Assembly: GCA_914767715.1 (NCBI GenBank) | Contig: OU612066.1 | Location: 34,880,283-34,944,282 of the forward strand | Source: Membranipora membranacea | Taxonomy: Eukaryota; Bryozoa; Gymnolaemata; Cheilostomatida; Membraniporidae | Direction: 5' to 3' | DNA length: 64,000 bases | Part shown: positions 57,780-64,000 of the stretch, in pieces | Position numbering within the stretch: position 1 is the stretch's first letter | Layout: the number at the start of each line of letters is the position of its first letter | Program-made: the position numbers and the translations under genes | The notes under the pieces: model-generated | Database searches by the model: none | The model's input: only the letters and a program-made list of their open reading frames with translations | Told to the model about the DNA's origin: nothing

Positions 57780-60281
57780 AAACTGTTACTATATTTGTAT
57801 AAGTGACTAACGTTAGTTTTTTACCGTAATAATTGACTTGCTATCGCTTGAAGAATACTACAGTCAGAGTCAGGCCATTTACCATCCATCAACAAGCAGA
57901 CATCTATAAATTATTTTACTGCTTAGCTCAAGCTAAGGCATTATAGAGATTATCAGTGGCATTCATACACATTTTCTCACACTCATTATACACTAATGGT
58001 ATTGGTGTATCAAAAACGAAAGTCATCATGGATGGTCATAGATACAATCTCTATGGTATACTGGTGTCTTTGTTGACCCAAAACTAAAAAAATTAATGTC
58101 AGGGTTTTATGAATGATCACAATATTCACGTTTGAAATCTTGCACTGTGAGCCATCTGCAAGCAACCTGATGCTAATATTTTGCGGCCTCATTGTGGCCC
58201 CATGTCTGTAAAATAGCTACACATTAATTTTTATTGGTGTTCCATTATGTGGATATCCAAGTATCCATAGCGCTCTGTAAGCGATATTTCTTTCAAAATA
58301 GCTTCGTATCTGTAATCTATTTTATGCATGGAGCTTAGCTTCCCAAGCCTTAAAAAAATTATCATAACTTACCGGAACCAACTAATTGTAATAAAGTGCT
58401 TTATTTCAAAATAGCCTCCAGCACAGTGACCTCTGAACAGGGGCGTAGAATGTACCCCCGAACCCCAGGCCTATATTGGATTGAATTTATAACCCAAACA
58501 ACTAAATACTACCGTGGCCCATTTCTGCCATGACATGTTTTGGAAGATAAAGAAGCAGGTGCCTAGAAGTAAAATGTGTTCCTTATATAATCAAGCAGCT
58601 ACCTAAAAACTTGGAAGGCTTGGTAAAGTTATAACATGGCTCCCTGAAAAAAATATTGTGTTTCCTAATTAATTGAACAGATACCTAAAAACAAAACAAA
58701 CTTTGTAAAGATATAATGTGGCAACGTAGTACCCTTACAGGTTTTGGTAACTACGCTAAGACTTAGATATAGTCCAGTGGTATTTTACGCAGCCCACGGC
58801 ACACTTCTTCCAGGGTTGCCAATCCTTACCAGCAGTGCCATGTCCCTAAGGCTGACCAGGGCGGAGAATAGTTTTGTAACCAAAATAAGTCTGTTAGGTG
58901 TTATATACATATCGCAAATCTACCGTATAACATCTTAGCAATGCGGGAGATTTGAGTTTAGTTATTTGTAAGGTTGCATCATTTGCCAAATTTCCCCCAG
59001 TTTACTGTTTTTACAGTTAGTTTAGACTGCCATGGTATAAGTGCGATGTAGAACTATCATGACCTGTATGTTTGTTAGAACTATATATCAGAATAATTTT
59101 TGAGGCAACCCTTTATCATTATGGTGAGCTCTTTTACAACCTTTTATAAGGACACCGCACATACAAAATATCGTAATATTGTTGGATAGGGGAGGAAAAG
59201 ATCCAATGCCAGGTCATATAGTACTTTCAGGAAAGTACCTTCGACCTTGGCATTGCCAAACCTCAGATAAACGAAAGAACTTTTTGCGTTGGCTTTGATT
59301 TCTATAACTATGAGGGTCCCTGCGATCACGTGTCCTAATAGCGCAATTGGTAGAGCGTCTACTTGAGTCATAAAATTTTCATCTTATGCAATATCCCACA
59401 TTTATTAAAAGTTAGGCAATGACAAGGTTGAATGTACTTTCCTGAACCTATCCACCAATCAGAGTCAACACATTGGCAAAATAGGAATATGACAGCTGAA
59501 AATATAGAAATTGAAAAATGACAGTTGTCAATTAAGAATAATTTATAAGTACGTATCAGGATTGTCTTTTCATGTACAAACAGAAGACAACTATCAATTG
59601 TCCCTAGAAAAAATGAATGGATGTAACCATTGATATGAATTGAATGATATGAATATGAATATATATCAATGGATGTAACTCAAGATCTTGATGTATGGCA
59701 TCATAACAAGCATCTCGGTTAGATCAGCAAGATGTCGGTGAAGCTAAATAACAGATAAGCTGAAAAACAGAATAACAGAATAATCATAAAACAAGCCCTT
59801 GGTATGATTCCTTTAACTTCATATAAGCAAGTGAGGCTTATAACATATTTTGGACATACTATTTTTCTCTTCACCCCAGGCACTAAATAAGGAACGAATG
59901 GGTACGGTTGTTCGTGTACAACAACAATATTCATCTCCAGACTACATTGATCTCAATTTGAGTGTGTCCAATATGTATTTGCAAAGTCATTTTTGAGCAG
60001 GTTGTAAGAATGATGCTGTTGAAAAATTACCTAAATTGTTGGTGTTTCGAGTTATCCCTCTTGGCCTTTTTATCATAACAAATAAGGGAGAGATATAATG
60101 AGTATTAGTTTGCTTCATTACAAAGCATCATCAATTCCTTCTATGAAAACATCATGCTGTTGAGAAATAAGATAACAATCCTGTCCAATGAGCAGCATGC
60201 ATAGCATGACGTCAACACGCAGTGCTTCATTGTTGGTACTACTTTTAGTATTGTTTGAAATTTGAAGTGGCAAGTCTATCT
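57780..60281. other. Intergenic; no recognised gene
   Basis: Short frames only. 59,337-59,372 holds an isolated tRNA A-box-like piece (CTAATAGCGCAATTGGTAGAGCG) without a B box. It is probably SINE debris. Confidence 0.45.
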
Positions 60282-63200
60282 ATGGCTTCTCCCTCGCCTC
60301 TGGAATGTCTGCCTGACAATGGAGAGAACTGTGGAGAAACTTGCCTCATTGTCCCCAAAAACAAGACAAGCTCAATGTTGGAAATAGGGTCTGAAAATGA
60401 TTCTCAAAGCTCTGGATTACTGATTAAATCGGACAATTCTTCGGCAGTGAATAGCTTCACTATTTCCACTCACCAAGAGCGAAGTGCATCTACAATGTCT
60501 CTCTACAGTGCTAATGCAGGTCTTTCTGGTTCAGATGGCAAATTGTAAGTAATAAAACATTTTGTATTCAGTACGAATCGCATCATCGCTTTTCATTTTA
60601 CAGACTACTCATGACTGAATTTGTTTGATATCATTATGCAATTTACGATTCATATCAAAATTGGATTTTAACATATCCTTGCTACCTGCCTCCATTGTCA
60701 ATTCCTCACAATGATGTGTATCATTGCAGGAGCTTTGTGTCAGGTGTCGAGTCGCCTAGACGATATGTGAAAAGTATTGAGAAATTTCACCACAGACTTC
60801 AAGTACCTGAAAATGATGATTTTCCTGTAACAGGTCAGTCTGCTGAGATTCAAAATAATATTAGGAATAGGACAATTTATTTTAATCATTTCCCTGCTAA
60901 GATTTGTGACACCATAAAAAATACTACAAAAATTCACAGTATCAAACTCTATTAAGGCGTTTTGAGGTAGATATATGTTGTATTACTGGTATCGGACAAT
61001 GCAACAACCATTAAGTACAGCATCACACAAAAATTTTACTTTTTCTACTACAACAAAAACAAGGTCTGTTCTGACTAGGGTGGATGGACGTAAGGGTGGA
61101 AGGACTTGGACTAACACAACATCAGCATTTAGTAACTTTGACAACATTCTCTCAGGATTCTATTACAAGCTTTCAATTTTGAGGTCACTGCATATTAAAT
61201 CACTTCATTCAGGCATATTGTGTTGTCTAACTTAATACATAGTTAGGATTGAGGTTTGAGGTTTGAGGGTTGATGTTTTGACCTTTTTTTGTCATTGACT
61301 GTCCTGGGTTGATGCTAGCAGGTTAGCTAGTTAGAATCAGGATACCGATAACACTGTAAAAAAGGACAAAGTGCAGATTTTTCTCGCAAAAAGAAAATAA
61401 CTACTTCCTACCGCTATTCCAGTTCTTTGTTTCCTTTGAAGATGAAATAGTAAGCGAAGAGCCCGAGCAAAAATCAGAATCAGAAGATCATAGAAAGGTT
61501 AAATTTGTTCAGTCGTCTGTCTTGAAAGAAAGGATTAAAGAGGAGTTTGGCAATAGGCTCATTGGTGACGAAGAAAACATGAAAATCGCGGATTCATCAA
61601 CATCTGGTGGTAGCTGTAGTGAGAGCAGAGCAGAGAGTAATCAGCCTGAGTCAAGTAGTGACACACGAACAAGCACAACAAGTCAAGAAGGTGGAGACGA
61701 TAAGCCACCCTTAGATGAAATGAGTATTGACCAGCAGGATCATCAATGCGCTACGGTATGGTGCAGCTGTGGCCTTATTATTGTTTTAGGCTTAGCAAAA
61801 TACTCACCTATTGGTTTGATGTGACACACAACTTCAACCTCGACCAGGTTTTTGATGTTACATGAAGAGCTTTGGGGAAAGGAGAAGACATGAAAAGTAA
61901 ACTTATTTTATTCTTTTAGTGTTAGATTCTGCTCATAGCTATCCCATCATGTAATAAGTGTTGTCTTCTTCCGGAATGAAGGAAGGCAACTCCGGATACT
62001 TCATGTGAAATATTGAGACTTCAATTTTAAGCTTTATTGGTTTATTGGTTAAGATTTCTGTGCAGATGAGTCCTGATATTGAGGCACCGCCATCACCGCT
62101 AACAGTCCATAAGTTCAAAAACCTGAGGGAGAAGTTTGAACAGTACCATCAAGAGCATTCATTCCCATCTCCTGCAGACATAAGACCACAGTCCACAACT
62201 GAGTCACAATCAGCTGACTGTCAAGTTATGCAGTTTAAGTCTGAGGTCGCTGTCTGTCAGAGCTTATCCAAATCTATTCAGGTGTGCAAAATTGTATTCA
62301 ACCATTTGACTATTCAGTAAATCGCGGGAAACTTGGCAGCGTTGGATTTATAGCTTGGAGATATTTGAAAAGATGAATATATATCATATCAAGCATTTGA
62401 TCGAATGATGCAAACAGAATATTTGTATCTAAACTTGCAGTATGCTCATTTTTTTGCATCAGTTTTGAGTTTCAGTAACTTGTATTTGTTTTGATAGACT
62501 GAGCCAGTACATAACTTCGAAACAGAGCAGCCTACATTCAAAGACCCACCATCCCATTATACTGAGACCAGATCTAGTCAAACAAGTCCCCAGTCAGCGC
62601 CAATGTCTGAGAGCTGTAGAGAGTGGCTGCTGACCAGAAGAGCAGGTACAATTTCACTGGTGGACAGAGCCATCCAGACATACACCAGCATGGCTCTGCT
62701 GCTTTCTGATAACATCGATGCTGTCTACATGAGCGACTACAATCCAAATAAGATGTTGTCTGCGCAGCTGTTTACACCATGTGGACAACATGTGAAGAAG
62801 TTTTTCACAGCTGAACCTTTCTGCCCACGCAATCAGATTGGGAAGAAGCCAGCCGTAAGACCTGTAACAGCCCTTCAGAATGTGAGATCGCTCAGAACAG
62901 CAGTGAAAAATCAACCTCACCCATCCACTTCTACAGAAACATGTGCTCAAACCAACCGGGCTTTAGCGCCCACAAATTCAGATGTCACTAAACCTGATCC
63001 ATCAGTGTATGATATGTCTTATGATGTCCCAGATATACCTGTGACTGAGAAGCTCACAGCAGCCAGCCTAGCAAGTAGAATAAACCCACTAGAGCCTCTA
63101 CCAATAGCCAAGATGTTTGATTATTGGCGGTCAAAATCAGCTGAAGCTGATGCAGCTGTTCTCTGCTATGATACCAACAACAACACAGCGGCAAGTCCTG

Positions 63201-63971
63201 CAACCCCTTACACATCACAACCAAGCAGCCATCGAACTAGCTTTTCAAGAAATAGTCCTCAAAATGCATTGGTAGAGAAGTATTCAAGCTGGTGGCGGAG
63301 AAAATCACCAAACCCACAGATAGCAAAGCCGAGATCTTCACCAGGTGTGATGACGAATCAAAGAAGCGCGGCTATGCACTATGGACAGCAGCCTTTCAGG
63401 TCACAGGGCAGCCTATCTTCTGGAAGGAGGGATAAAATATCAAATTATCTGGAGCCCGCAGAATTCGAGCAGCCAAACACTCTGACACAACAGGGATATT
63501 CAGGGAATCTACAGGAGGAGACAATTATGAAGGAGATATCACCTCCAGCTGTCAGGTAATAAATCTAGAAAATGAAGTTTTCTTTTTCAATTAAACCTTC
63601 AATGGAAACTTCAAGTTGGTGATTATGATTTTGGTATTGAATTGATATGTTTGGTTATAATTTTTTCAGCCCCTGCACACTTTATATTGATAGATACGAG
63701 TCAGTAAAACCGACCAATCAGTTAGTCAAGCTGTGGTCACAAGTTATAGACGACCATCAGAGTGAAGCCTCCTCTCAGAATAGAGCGTTAGCTGATGGTG
63801 TGAATAGGTGGAGGGCCAACATGAGGAGTAAGACAGCTGATATACATCCACAACAAGCTACCAAACAAGAGCCAGCATCTGATATACTAACTCAGCAAGA
63901 GAGACCGATCTCTTCTGAGGATAGACAACTAAGAACTGTCCTGAGAAAATCAGCCGATGATTTTGATCAAG
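60282..63971 (+). CDS. Unknown large low-complexity protein (5' part)
   Basis: Six exons joined in frame: 60,282-60,544; 60,730-60,833; 61,442-61,755; 62,066-62,281; 62,498-63,555; 63,670-63,971. Together they give 752 codons plus one base. All have GT-AG ends and matching phases, and the last donor (G|GTTAGT) shows that the gene continues past the window. The start ATG (MASPSPLECL) is the first in its frame, but an upstream exon is possible. The protein is rich in Ser, Thr, Pro, Gln and Glu and is probably mostly disordered. It has no signal peptide. Visible motifs: KVKF (a possible PP1-docking RVxF site) in HRKVKFVQSS; a helical LTVHKFKNLREKFEQYHQ; and several Trp-Arg-Lys-Ser patches (FDYWRSKS, SSWWRRKSP, VNRWRANMRSK). 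I do not recognise the family. Confidence 0.75.
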
Positions 63972-64000
63972 GTTAGTAAATATCAGTAGATTTCAGTGGT

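Noticed and set aside
59337-59372. A tRNA gene
   Set aside because: Only an A-box-like half is present, with no anticodon stem or B box.

Overview
The window reads as eukaryotic nuclear DNA from an invertebrate metazoan. Genes are split by short GT-AG introns, AATAAA polyadenylation signals are present, and the DNA is AT-rich and crowded with LINE, tRNA-SINE and DNA-transposon debris. Gene content (a galactose 3-O-sulfotransferase-like gene and three tetraspanins) fits an animal. The phylum cannot be fixed from the sequence alone.

Layout. 0-4.7 kb: a pogo/Tc1-like DNA transposon and a small unknown gene ending in a polyA signal. 4.7-27.7 kb: a large, diverged inverted duplication. Its left arm (about 4.7-17.1 kb) carries an apparently intact sulfotransferase gene on the + strand and only the last two exons of a tetraspanin. 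Its right arm (about 20.1-27.7 kb) carries a dead sulfotransferase copy on the - strand and runs into an intact tetraspanin gene (A, 26,995-29,585). LINE copies and a dispersed repeat lie between or inside the arms. Two minisatellites in the right arm have expanded from sequences that are single copy in the left arm.

30.8-44.7 kb: a recent direct tandem duplication of about 6.7-6.9 kb. Each unit holds one intact tetraspanin gene on the - strand (B 33,136-35,683; C 40,126-42,945). With gene A they form a three-gene, same-strand tetraspanin cluster with matching exon lengths and phases. A roughly 350-bp dispersed element sits exactly at the junction of the two units, and a related copy lies at 49.1 kb.

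44.7-60.2 kb: mostly transposon graveyard. It holds a tRNA-SINE, a decayed non-LTR element with a restriction-like endonuclease domain, and a nested pair of LINEs in which one element broke the FADD active-site motif of another. A TATA-driven, signal-peptide-encoding first exon lies at 57.7 kb on the - strand.

60.3-64 kb: six coding exons, on the + strand, of a large unrecognised low-complexity protein that continues past the window.

Functional reading. The tetraspanins are predicted four-pass membrane organisers, and the sulfotransferase a Golgi type II enzyme that sulfates galactose on glycolipids or glycans. I see no evidence that they act in one pathway; their proximity looks like the product of local duplication.
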